Assembly (NCBI GenBank): GCA_010030605.1
Contig: RHCK01000014.1
Location: 1-11,871 of the forward strand
Origin: Acidimicrobiia bacterium
Lineage (GTDB): Bacteria; Actinomycetota; Acidimicrobiia; Acidimicrobiales; Ilumatobacteraceae
Reading direction: 5' to 3'
DNA: 11,871 nt
Shown here piece after piece: positions 1 to 7,018 of the stretch; the first letter of the stretch is position 1, and each line of letters opens with the position of its first letter. The notes below the pieces were generated by a model. The model saw nothing but the letters and a program-made list of their open reading frames with translations. It searched no databases and was not told the DNA's origin. Made by a program: the position numbers and the translations under genes.

Positions 1-2
1 TG

Positions 3-635
3 TTGGTGTTCTTCAGCACCGTCGACGTGCTTCCCACCGGAGACGTTCGGGAGGCGATCGATTTCCTCACGCCCGGAGTGTTGGCCCTGGCGGTGATGAG
101 CAGTGCGATGGTGAGCCTGGGCATCGCCACCGGATTCGAGCGCGGATACAAGGTGCTGAAGCGATTGGGCGCCACGCCTCTCGGGCGGCCACGCTGGCTC
201 GCGGCCAAGATCACGAGCGTCATCTTGGTCCAGGTGATCCAGCTCGTTGTGCTGGTCCCGGCGGCCCTCGCGCTCGGCTGGGACCCCGGCTCGGCACGAT
301 GGTTGTTGGCCATTGGAGGTGTCGTCACCGGCACGGTGGCCTTCGGCGGGGTCGGGTTGTTGATCGCTGGTCGTTTGCGCGCCGAGATCAATCTCGCCGC
401 CCAGAATGGGCTCTACTTGGTGCTGTTGTTGCTGGGCGGAATGGTGATTCCGTTCGATGAGTTGCCGGAACCGCTCTCCGCGGTGGCCAAGTGTCTGCCC
501 AGCGGAGCGTTGGCCGATGTGCTGCGCGACGCATTGGTGGGTGGTGCCGATCGTCCGGGCACGTCGTGGATCGTGCTGGGCGCGTGGGCCGTCGTCGCTC
601 CGGTGCTCACCGCCGTCACCTTCCGCTGGGAATAG
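3..635 (+). CDS. ABC-2 type transporter permease, 5'-truncated by window edge
   Basis: This is the membrane subunit of an ABC exporter of the ABC-2/DrrB type, which would pair with an ATP-binding subunit encoded outside the window, probably just upstream. About 210 residues are visible. They show hydrophobic segments near 25-43, 70-93, 101-124, 132-150 and 187-205, and the cytoplasmic coupling stretch typical of the family (GFERGYKVLKRLGATP, residues 44-59, with E46, R47, R54 and P59). The C-terminal 'KCLPSGALADVLRDAL' segment also fits ABC-2 permeases. The frame is open to the left edge, so the TTG at position 3 is only the first possible start codon in view and the true start probably lies upstream. 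The substrate cannot be read from sequence. The gene converges on ctaG, and its TAG stop forms the outer end of the palindrome at 633-690. Family call is firm; cargo unknown. Confidence 0.82.
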   Translation: MVFFSTVDVLPTGDVREAIDFLTPGVLALAVMSSAMVSLGIATGFERGYKVLKRLGATPLGRPRWLAAKITSVILVQVIQLVVLVPAALALGWDPGSARWLLAIGGVVTGTVAFGGVGLLIAGRLRAEINLAAQNGLYLVLLLLGGMVIPFDELPEPLSAVAKCLPSGALADVLRDALVGGADRPGTSWIVLGAWAVVAPVLTAVTFRWE

Positions 636-690
636 CGTTCTGGGTAACGAAAGTGCCCGGTTTCGGGCACTTTCGGTACCCAGAACGCTA
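633..690. terminator. Bidirectional hairpin between convergent genes
   Basis: Two 27-base arms (633-659 and 664-690) are reverse complements with a single mismatch (A at 646 opposite C at 677) around a four-base loop (GTTT, 660-663). The outermost pairs are the TAG stop of the ABC permease (633-635) and the TAG stop of ctaG (690-688), so neither gene has any 3' spacer outside the hairpin. No T-run follows either arm. This fits the U-tract-less hairpins often proposed as terminators in Actinobacteria. It could also be a copy of a dispersed palindromic repeat; the sequence alone does not decide between these. Confidence 0.75.
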
Positions 691-1569
691 GTGGGATTCG
701 CGGATGGGTTCGGTTTCTTCGAAGGCCTTTTCCACGTCGGCCATCGTGAGCGGCTTGCGCACGTACGCCGATTCGTTCTCACTTCGGAACGTGCGCACGA
801 ACGTGCGCACGAACATCACGCCGATGATGCTCCACAGAAAGATCGAGCCTCCCAATTTCATGATCGCACCGGCGATCTGCTGGTCATCGCTCACCGACAC
901 GCCCCACACACGAATCGGTGTGTTGTAGTGCTTGTACACCGTTCCCTCGGCGAACGTCAGCCAGCCGGCCGGAACCGTCGCCACCACGCTGTTCATGAAC
1001 AGGTAGATCATCTTGCCCATCGGTGAGATGTGGTACTCCTTCAACGGACCACACACCGGCAACCACATCAGAATCGCCGTGGTCACCAAGAGAACGTGGA
1101 CCGAATAATGCAACGGGGCGTTCGACACCGATCGGTTCACCACCGCCGGCACGTGACTGACCATCACGATCACGTTGAAGACGAAGGCCGCCCGCACCGG
1201 GTGCACCATGAAGTTCAGTGCTCGCAGGGCGCGTCCCTTTCCCACCAGCGTTCGCACGAACCATTCCGGAGTCGCCAACACCACGAGGGGCGGCATGAAG
1301 TACGTGAGAGCCATGTGTTGGAACATGTGCACCGAGTACAAGTACTCCTCGGCGATGTCGTGCACCGGCCAATCCGAGGCCAACCACAACACCACGATTC
1401 CGGCCACGAAACACAGAATCTGGCGTCGGGAGACCACCTGCTCGCCCGGCCCCACGGCCCGTGGTCCCAACACGCGAACCACGTACACGTAGGACGCCAC
1501 CAAGAAGACGACGAGCAACCACACCTCGATGTGGGCTTGAAAGCGCCACGGGTTCACCATGGCCAACAT
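688..1569 (-). CDS. ctaG: Cytochrome c oxidase assembly factor CtaG (caa3_CtaG family)
   Basis: This is a membrane protein of the caa3_CtaG family, which supports assembly of the oxidase, most likely by helping copper reach subunit I. It has 293 residues and about seven hydrophobic segments (roughly 15-33, 50-65, 84-100, 125-140, 155-172, 188-205, 241-257). Family hallmarks visible are DWPVHD (66-71), VHMFQHMALTYFMPPLVVL (80-98), SHVP (138-141), HYSVHV (154-159) and SDDQQIAGAIMK (227-238). The conserved histidines H70, H81, H85, H139, H154 and H158 are candidate copper-binding residues. The start at 1569 is preceded by GAAGGG eight bases upstream; a second in-frame ATG lies at 1560. The gene begins 4 bases after the subunit IV stop, so the two are probably translated together. 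This is the Bacillus/actinobacterial CtaG, unrelated to the Cox11 protein that shares the name. A 12-base tandem duplication (789-812) gives the repeated VRTF near residues 254-261. Confidence 0.93.
   Translation of the reverse strand: MLAMVNPWRFQAHIEVWLLVVFLVASYVYVVRVLGPRAVGPGEQVVSRRQILCFVAGIVVLWLASDWPVHDIAEEYLYSVHMFQHMALTYFMPPLVVLATPEWFVRTLVGKGRALRALNFMVHPVRAAFVFNVIVMVSHVPAVVNRSVSNAPLHYSVHVLLVTTAILMWLPVCGPLKEYHISPMGKMIYLFMNSVVATVPAGWLTFAEGTVYKHYNTPIRVWGVSVSDDQQIAGAIMKLGGSIFLWSIIGVMFVRTFVRTFRSENESAYVRKPLTMADVEKAFEETEPIRESH
789..812. repeat. 12-base tandem duplication inside ctaG
   Basis: The unit ACGTGCGCACGA occurs twice in a row, each copy containing the palindrome GTGCGCAC. It encodes a duplicated VRTF at the end of the last CtaG helix and keeps the frame. 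It looks like simple local slippage. Confidence 0.8.
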
Positions 1570-1573
1570 GGAC

Positions 1574-1915
1574 TCAGCCCTTCTGCAGGAAGAACTTGAA
1601 GGTGGAGAGAGCCCCGACGTACACGGCCAAGGCCAAGATGAGACCGGTGTAGAACAGGTAGCTGAACAACTTGTTGTCGAACTTCAGGTGCATGAAGTAC
1701 GAAACAACCACGATGAACTTCACCGTCATCAAGATGAACAACGTCGGCATGAACAACGGGCCGAAATCCACGTAATACGTCGACACTTCGATGGCCGTGA
1801 GTGCGGCCAGGATCAACGCGATGACGATGTACTGCTTGTCGCTCGCGCCGTGATGTTCGTCGGCGTGCGAGGAGCCGTGCTCGGCATCCGTGCTGTGTTC
1901 GGTGGCGGTACTCAT
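1574..1915 (-). CDS. ctaF: Cytochrome c oxidase subunit IV (COX4/CyoD-like)
   Basis: This small membrane subunit of the heme-copper oxidase (113 residues) has no cofactor and stabilises subunit I. The N-terminal 25 residues are rich in His, Asp and Glu (H7, H13, H17, H21, H22) and look cytoplasmic. Three helices follow at about 28-48, 52-75 and 83-107. The second ends in KFIVVVSYFMHLKFD (66-80), the signature of the prokaryotic COX4/CyoD family. A strong GAGGAG site six bases before the ATG overlaps the TGA of the subunit III gene, so translation is probably coupled. The symbol follows Bacillus usage, where ctaF is subunit IV; the mycobacterial gene named ctaF is a different family. Confidence 0.88.
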   Translation of the reverse strand: MSTATEHSTDAEHGSSHADEHHGASDKQYIVIALILAALTAIEVSTYYVDFGPLFMPTLFILMTVKFIVVVSYFMHLKFDNKLFSYLFYTGLILALAVYVGALSTFKFFLQKG

Positions 1916-1925
1916 CGGTGGCTCC

Positions 1926-2540
1926 TCATGTCGGAATCAGGTAGACGAGGGTGAAGATGACGATCCAGACGATGTCCACGAAGTGCCAGTAGAGACCGAT
2001 CAATTCGACGGTCTCGGCCTTGTTGCCCGGAATGCGGTCACGACTGATCATGCCCACCAGCGCCATCAGCATGATGATTCCGACGGTGACGTGGACTCCG
2101 TGGAATCCGGTCAGCGTGTAGAAGCTGGAGCCGAACAGGCTGGTCGTGAATCCCAAGCCCTCGCGGTAGAAGGCCGTGAACTCGTACACCTGACCACCGA
2201 CGAAGGTGGCTCCCAGCAGCGCGGTGATGGTCAACCACAAGTTGGTGTTGCGATCATCCTTGCGCTGCGCGGCGGACACCGCCAACACCATGGTGAGCGA
2301 ACTCATCAGCAGCACGAACGAGCTGACCGATGTGAACGGGATGTCGAAAATCTGATCCGGCTGCGGACCCGAATTCACGCGACCCTTGTAGAGCATGTAC
2401 GTGGAGATGAGTCCGCCGAAGAGCAGACATTCCGAACCAAGGAACATCCACATGGCCATCTTGTTGTTGGACAAGCCGGTGGAAGTCACATGGGCGCCAT
2501 GACCCGCGTCATGGCCGTGAGCGATCGCTGAGTCAGCCAA
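1926..2540 (-). CDS. ctaE: Cytochrome c oxidase subunit III
   Basis: This is subunit III of the caa3 oxidase. It binds no redox centre but protects proton uptake by subunit I. From the TTG at 2540 it has 204 residues, close to the roughly 200 of actinobacterial CtaE. It has a His-rich N-terminus, then five helices starting with MAMWMFLGSECLLFGG (28-43). Conserved family residues are all present: E120 in QVYE, H147 and H150 in TGFHGVH, and H186 and D189 in YWHFVD. I chose TTG at 2540 because AAGGAG (2551-2556) lies ten bases upstream. The frame is open to an ATG at 2603, but that start would add 21 residues overlapping the subunit I gene. The chosen start still overlaps the subunit I stop by eight bases, implying translational coupling. 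Function certain; start moderately certain. Confidence 0.93.
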   Translation of the reverse strand: MADSAIAHGHDAGHGAHVTSTGLSNNKMAMWMFLGSECLLFGGLISTYMLYKGRVNSGPQPDQIFDIPFTSVSSFVLLMSSLTMVLAVSAAQRKDDRNTNLWLTITALLGATFVGGQVYEFTAFYREGLGFTTSLFGSSFYTLTGFHGVHVTVGIIMLMALVGMISRDRIPGNKAETVELIGLYWHFVDIVWIVIFTLVYLIPT

Positions 2541-4548
2541 GGGGCGCCAGCTCCTTCGTGTGGCCGCCACCGTCACCGGGAGCGGGGGGATCGAAATCGT
2601 CATCGGGTGACGTCGAGGGTTCCATCGACCAACCGAACATGGTGAGCACCACCATGGCGGCGCCGACCGCCAGGATCACGCGGTTGTAGATGAGGCCATA
2701 ACCGATGATCGGCAGCGCCAACGCCAACAAGATCGGCCAGTAGGAACGCGACGGCATGTGGATGTGCTCGTCGGGATGAGCGTTCATCTCGGCCAGCACT
2801 TCCTCGGCTGTGGCCACCTGGGTCAACTCATGAGTGTTCGCGTCCTGGGCGTACTTACGGTGGAAGAACTCGTCGAGATTGTTGATGGTGGGGATGGTGT
2901 CGAAGTTGTGTTCCTTCGGCGGGCTGTCGGTCATCCATTCGAGGGTGCGCGCGTCCCACGGGTCGAGCGGTGCGATGGCCACCTTCTTCGACTTGTGCGT
3001 GTACACCACGTTGATAATGAACAACAGAACACCGACGGCCAACAGCAACGAGCCGATGGACGAGACCCGGTTCCAGAAACCGAGGTTGAAGAAACCTTCA
3101 CCGGCGCGCGCTTCGGTCCAGACCTGCATACGACGGGGCTGACCCTGCAAACCGAGGATGTGCATCGGCCCGAATGTCAGGTTCATGCCGACGACCATCA
3201 ACCAGAAGTTCCAACGGCCGATTCCCTCGCTCAACTGCTTACGGAACATCTTCGGCCACCAGTAATAGAAACCGGCGAACAAACCGAAGATGGCGCCACC
3301 AAACAACACGTAGTGGAAGTGAGCGACGATGTAATAAGTGTCGGTCTGCTGCGTGTCGCTGGGGGCCACGGCGTGCGTGACGCCCGAGAGACCACCGATG
3401 GTGAACTGCACGACGAGGGCGATCGAGAACAGCATCGGAACGGTGAAGCTCAACTTGCCGCCCCACATGGTCATGACCCAGTTCACGATCTTCACGCCAG
3501 TCGGCACCGCGATGGCCATGGTGGCCATCGAGAACACGGTCACCGACACCGGACCGAGGCCGGAGGCGAACATGTGGTGAGCCCACACACCCCAACCCAC
3601 GAAACCGATCGCCGCACCCGACATCGCCACGATCGGATAACCGAACAGCGGCTTCTTCGAGAAGACCGGAAGGATCTCCGACACGATGCCGAACGACGGC
3701 AAGATCAGGATGTACACCTCGGGATGTCCGAAGATCCAGAACAAGTGCTGCCACAACAGCGGATCGGCTCCGGATGCCACATCGAAGAACGTGGCGTCGA
3801 AGGACCGCTGGAAGGTGAGCAGGAAAAGCGCCACGGTGATGACTGGGATCGCGAACAACAGCAGGAACTGAACCACCAGCACCATCCAGGTGAAGATGGG
3901 CATGCGCATCAACTTCATCCCCGGGGCGCGCATGTTCAAGATGGTGACGATCAAGTTGATGGCACCGGTCAGCGAGGCGATACCGGTGATCTGCAGACCC
4001 ATCGTCCAGAAGTCGATGCCGTGACTCGGAGAGAAGAGCGTGCTGGAGTTCGGTGCGTACATGAACCAGCCACCATCGGCCGCTCCGCCCAGGAACCACG
4101 CCGAGTTCAGGAAGATTCCACCGAAGAGGAAGCACCAGAAGCCGAAGGCGTTGATGCGCGGGAATGCCACGTCTCGAGCGCCGATCTGCAACGGCACGAA
4201 ATAGTTCGCGAACGCCGCGGCCATGGGCATCACGAAGAGGAACACCATCGTGGTGGCGTGCATCGTGAACATCTGGTTGTACTGATCGGCGTTCAGAACC
4301 TTGCCGTTCGGTGCGATCAATTGAAGGCGAATGAGCAACGCCTCGACGCCACCCACGATGAAGAAGAAGAACGCGGCGACTCCGTACATGATGCCGAGCT
4401 TCTTGTGATCGACGGTGACGAGCCAGTCGCGCCACGACGTGCTGGCCGCCGGTCGCTTGAACACGCCGAGTGCTTCGCTCGGCTTGACGCCGACGGAGGC
4501 ACCGCCGACGACGGCGACCTCACTGGAGGGACGTTCGATGATGGCCAT
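2533..4548 (-). CDS. ctaD: Cytochrome c oxidase subunit I, A1-type, with C-terminal two-helix extension
   Basis: This is the catalytic subunit of an aa3-type oxygen reductase: it reduces O2 to water at a heme a3-CuB site and pumps protons. It has 671 residues. Ligands seen are H97 and H412 for heme a, H410 for heme a3, and H275, H324 and H325 for CuB, with Y279 placed to cross-link to H275. E277 in GHPEVY marks the A1 family. D126 (IGARD) heads the D-channel and K353 (VPTGVK) lies in the K-channel. The core ends with DPWDARTLEWMTDSPP (529-544). Beyond it come a linker and two extra helices at about 603-621 and 623-641, introduced by HMPSRSYWP; this resembles the C-terminal part of small actinobacterial subunit IV proteins and is seen as an extension in other bacterial subunit I proteins. 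The start at 4548 has AAGGGAGAA seven bases upstream, overlapping the subunit II stop. All catalytic residues are intact. Confidence 0.97.
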   Translation of the reverse strand: MAIIERPSSEVAVVGGASVGVKPSEALGVFKRPAASTSWRDWLVTVDHKKLGIMYGVAAFFFFIVGGVEALLIRLQLIAPNGKVLNADQYNQMFTMHATTMVFLFVMPMAAAFANYFVPLQIGARDVAFPRINAFGFWCFLFGGIFLNSAWFLGGAADGGWFMYAPNSSTLFSPSHGIDFWTMGLQITGIASLTGAINLIVTILNMRAPGMKLMRMPIFTWMVLVVQFLLLFAIPVITVALFLLTFQRSFDATFFDVASGADPLLWQHLFWIFGHPEVYILILPSFGIVSEILPVFSKKPLFGYPIVAMSGAAIGFVGWGVWAHHMFASGLGPVSVTVFSMATMAIAVPTGVKIVNWVMTMWGGKLSFTVPMLFSIALVVQFTIGGLSGVTHAVAPSDTQQTDTYYIVAHFHYVLFGGAIFGLFAGFYYWWPKMFRKQLSEGIGRWNFWLMVVGMNLTFGPMHILGLQGQPRRMQVWTEARAGEGFFNLGFWNRVSSIGSLLLAVGVLLFIINVVYTHKSKKVAIAPLDPWDARTLEWMTDSPPKEHNFDTIPTINNLDEFFHRKYAQDANTHELTQVATAEEVLAEMNAHPDEHIHMPSRSYWPILLALALPIIGYGLIYNRVILAVGAAMVVLTMFGWSMEPSTSPDDDFDPPAPGDGGGHTKELAPLG
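2551..2556 (-). promoter_or_regulatory. Ribosome binding site deciding the subunit III start
   Basis: AAGGAG on the minus strand sits inside the last codons of the subunit I gene (encoding Lys-Glu), ten bases before a TTG at 2540. No comparable site precedes the ATG at 2603 or the GTG at 2489. It supports a TTG start with an eight-base gene overlap. Confidence 0.6.
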
Positions 4549-4563
4549 CCGAGTGTTCTCCCT

Positions 4564-5784
4564 TTACTTCCGCTCGAGCAGGTAGGCGACGATTGCGTTG
4601 ATCTGGTCCTCGGTGAGACCGAGGGCGGGCATTCCGCGGTACTTGCCACCGGTTTCGGTGAGCTTGGTGGGGTCCGCATACATGGGCTTCTTCTCCGGAG
4701 CGTTGCGCAACCACTCACGAAGATCCTTCTGGTTCAGACAGTCCTCGCTGACGCCGGCCAGATACTTCGCACCGAACTCCGCGGACGATGCATTCCACAC
4801 ATCGTCGCGACATTCCGGAGTGAGCAGGTCCCACGACGCTCCCGCGAACGTGTTGCGGGTCATGAGGTTGGTCAGGTTCGGAGCAGCGCCGGACACCACG
4901 TACTGGTCGGGCGCCGCAATGTTCGGTGTTCCATCGGGGTTGAGCAGACCGTTGACCTGGTGGCAACGAGCGCACTGTTGCAAGAACAACTTCTCGCCCT
5001 CGACGGCCAAAGCGTTGTCGGCCGACGGAGATGCGTAGGGCTCGAGCTGATTCGCCACCCACGCCGCGTAATCGGTCTTCGACAACACCACGGTCTCCAT
5101 GCGCATGTAGGCATGGGAGAGTCCGCAGAACTCGGTGCACTGACCGGCATAGATGCCGGGCTCGGAACCCTCGAGGCGCAGGAGGTGAACGCGACCGGGG
5201 ACTCCGTCCTTCTTGCCGTTCAATTTCGGGATCCAGTACGAGTGGATGACGTCGCGGCTGGTGACGCGCAACAAAACTTTGGTGTCCTCGGGGATGACCA
5301 ACTGACCGGAGGTCACGATGGGTTCACTGATGCCATACACATCCGCGTTGTCACCCACGGCCGGATAGTCGTACTCCCACCACCACTGCTGACCGGTGAC
5401 ATTGATGGTCATCTCGGTGTCGCTGGTCTTGGCCAAATCGAAGATGGTTCCCACTGTCGGCACACCGACACCGATGAGGATCAGGACCGGGATGACGGTG
5501 AGGGTGATTTCGAGAGCGGGCTTTCCGTGAGTCTGCTCGGGCAGAGCCTGTCCGCGATCGCGGTAACGGAAGATCACCCACGCCACCGCCGCGAAGACGA
5601 TGACACCCACGATGCCGGCGACGTAGAACACTGGACGCTGAAGATTGTCGATCTTCTCGGCGTTCGGGCCGGCGGGCTGCCACGTGTCTTGGGGGGCATC
5701 CTTGGCGCAACCGGCCAAGAACGTCAGGGCGGACACGGCCAACGTCGACTTGATGGCGGTCGACCAACGACGCGATGACTTCAT
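4564..5784 (-). CDS. ctaC: Cytochrome c oxidase subunit II with fused cytochrome c domain (caa3 type)
   Basis: Subunit II accepts electrons and passes them through CuA to heme a. From the ATG at 5784 it has 406 residues. A lipoprotein signal ends in LAGC with C26 as the lipidated residue. Transmembrane helices lie at about 50-72 and 91-115. The cupredoxin domain contains GQQWWWEYDYP (131-141) and all CuA ligands: H181, C216, E218, C220, H224 and M227. A C-terminal c-type cytochrome follows, with CARCH at 271-275 and probable axial Met M385 in RGMP. This fusion makes the enzyme caa3 type. The heme domain is long between CxxCH and the Met (about 110 residues) and has two extra cysteines, C325 and C349. 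An upstream ATG at 5826 is also in frame, but AGGAG at 5790-5794 and a clean signal peptide favour 5784. It begins 78 bases after the preceding gene, the largest gap in the operon, so a local promoter is possible. Confidence 0.95.
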   Translation of the reverse strand: MKSSRRWSTAIKSTLAVSALTFLAGCAKDAPQDTWQPAGPNAEKIDNLQRPVFYVAGIVGVIVFAAVAWVIFRYRDRGQALPEQTHGKPALEITLTVIPVLILIGVGVPTVGTIFDLAKTSDTEMTINVTGQQWWWEYDYPAVGDNADVYGISEPIVTSGQLVIPEDTKVLLRVTSRDVIHSYWIPKLNGKKDGVPGRVHLLRLEGSEPGIYAGQCTEFCGLSHAYMRMETVVLSKTDYAAWVANQLEPYASPSADNALAVEGEKLFLQQCARCHQVNGLLNPDGTPNIAAPDQYVVSGAAPNLTNLMTRNTFAGASWDLLTPECRDDVWNASSAEFGAKYLAGVSEDCLNQKDLREWLRNAPEKKPMYADPTKLTETGGKYRGMPALGLTEDQINAIVAYLLERK

Positions 5785-5789
5785 CGACA

Positions 5790-5794
5790 CTCCT
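5790..5794 (-). promoter_or_regulatory. Ribosome binding site deciding the subunit II start
   Basis: AGGAG on the minus strand lies five bases before the ATG at 5784. The alternative ATG at 5826 has only a weak purine stretch ahead of it. The 5784 start also puts a Lys/Arg-rich n-region directly at the N-terminus, as expected for a lipoprotein signal. Confidence 0.65.
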
Positions 5795-5862
5795 GCTCGC
5801 TCGTTCACGTTGCTCACGGTACTCATGGGTTCAGATCGACTCTCTATGGGGGCAGGGGTGAC

Positions 5863-7005
5863 TCACGGCACCTGAATCTCGATGGACGCACCTTCGACAC
5901 CGGGGACGGTGATCGAGTACGGCTCTTCACTTGCGAACGAGGGCTTCGGGATGACGACGGACACCGCTTGAGTGCCACCCTTACCGATCAACGAGGTGCA
6001 GGCTTCGAGCACGGTGTCCTTGGACACTCCACCGCCGAGATCCTCGGTGATCATTCCGTAGGTGACCACCATTCGATGCTCGTGGTCGTCCTCGTTGATG
6101 AACAAGATGTTCGAGGGATTCGAACGCTGCAACGTGATGGCCGACAACTCGCCGGCCCATCCGTCCATCTCGGCGAACAACCGGCCGTCGCGCAGAATGA
6201 CCGTGGCGGCCACGCTGCTCTTGGCCGACACGGCTCGACCCGCGTCCTCGTCGGCTTCCTCGGCTTCCTCGCCACACGGACGATGCGCGAAGTGATCCTC
6301 TTCGGCGGCCACGGTCAACTCGTGGCGCTCACCATCGAGCGCGAGGGCGATGCCGGCTCCGGACAACGCCACCAACACCACACCGGCCAACGCTCCGACG
6401 ATGCGACGACTGGCCCCGCGTCGAACGCTGATCATGGAACCCACGAAGAGCACCAGTGCACCCGCGATGGCGAAGACGATGGGACCGGACTCCTTGGAGA
6501 TCGACAACATGATGCGCGAGAACGACAGCACGATCACGGCGAGCAACAACGAACCACCAACGGGAATCTCGAGCGGATGCACCACCCACGACCGCACCTT
6601 TTCGTTGTAGGCGGGATTCGACGACGCGCGGTCGCTCCAGTTCTTGATGAGCCATTCACCGAGCATGGCGAACTGCAAACAGATACCCACCTTGAAGATG
6701 CCGGGCGAACTCACCAGTCCGACCGCGACCATGCCGGTGGCGAACGCCGTTCCGAACGGGAACCAACTACGTCCGACGCCGCGCTGGGCGGCATTACTCG
6801 AGGCGTGAGCTTCGGTCTCGGTGGACAAGACGTGCCCGTCACGCACGAACGACGCGATGGCACCGATGAAGAACAGAGCGACGGCGAGGAACGCCAACGC
6901 GACGACTCCGATGGAACCGCCATCGTTGGCGATGAACCAAAGAATGGCCGCCACCGTGGTGGCGGTTCCGAGGCCATAAAGGAATTTCGATCCGGTGGTG
7001 ATCAT
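5863..7005 (-). CDS. Uncharacterised seven-helix membrane protein with cupredoxin-like C-terminal domain lacking copper ligands
   Basis: I do not recognise a named family. The ATG at 7005 gives 380 residues; the frame is open to 7089, but that extension would overlap the upstream gene. About seven hydrophobic segments (8-26, 32-54, 80-100, 104-120, 146-168, 173-192, 202-223) precede a soluble domain (224-380). This begins with an acidic, His-containing linker (H228, H238, H241, C244, then many Glu/Asp). It continues as a beta-rich domain: NILFINEDDHEHRMVV (299-314) resembles the first copper-ligand strand of cupredoxins, and YSITVPGV (363-370) resembles the YxCxVPGH ligand loop, but with the Cys and His replaced and no following Met. 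C336 is elsewhere. The gene starts 13 bases after the subunit III-like gene and ends 78 bases before subunit II, so it probably acts with the oxidase. It may be a copper-free relative of subunit II-like domains; this is inference from motif resemblance. Confidence 0.7.
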   Translation of the reverse strand: MITTGSKFLYGLGTATTVAAILWFIANDGGSIGVVALAFLAVALFFIGAIASFVRDGHVLSTETEAHASSNAAQRGVGRSWFPFGTAFATGMVAVGLVSSPGIFKVGICLQFAMLGEWLIKNWSDRASSNPAYNEKVRSWVVHPLEIPVGGSLLLAVIVLSFSRIMLSISKESGPIVFAIAGALVLFVGSMISVRRGASRRIVGALAGVVLVALSGAGIALALDGERHELTVAAEEDHFAHRPCGEEAEEADEDAGRAVSAKSSVAATVILRDGRLFAEMDGWAGELSAITLQRSNPSNILFINEDDHEHRMVVTYGMITEDLGGGVSKDTVLEACTSLIGKGGTQAVSVVIPKPSFASEEPYSITVPGVEGASIEIQVP

Positions 7006-7018
7006 GAGTTCTGCCCCG

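Noticed and set aside
457..1026. A + strand frame across the end of the permease gene and the start of the region opposite ctaG.
   Set aside because: Arg/His-rich shadow product that passes through the palindrome and overlaps two identified genes in other frames.
2758..5778. A 1006-codon open frame on the + strand, antisense to the genuine subunit I and II genes.
   Set aside because: Its product is an extreme His/Arg/Asp/Glu/Gly mixture without recognisable domains, as expected from reading GC-rich membrane-protein codons backwards, and it runs across two firmly identified genes.
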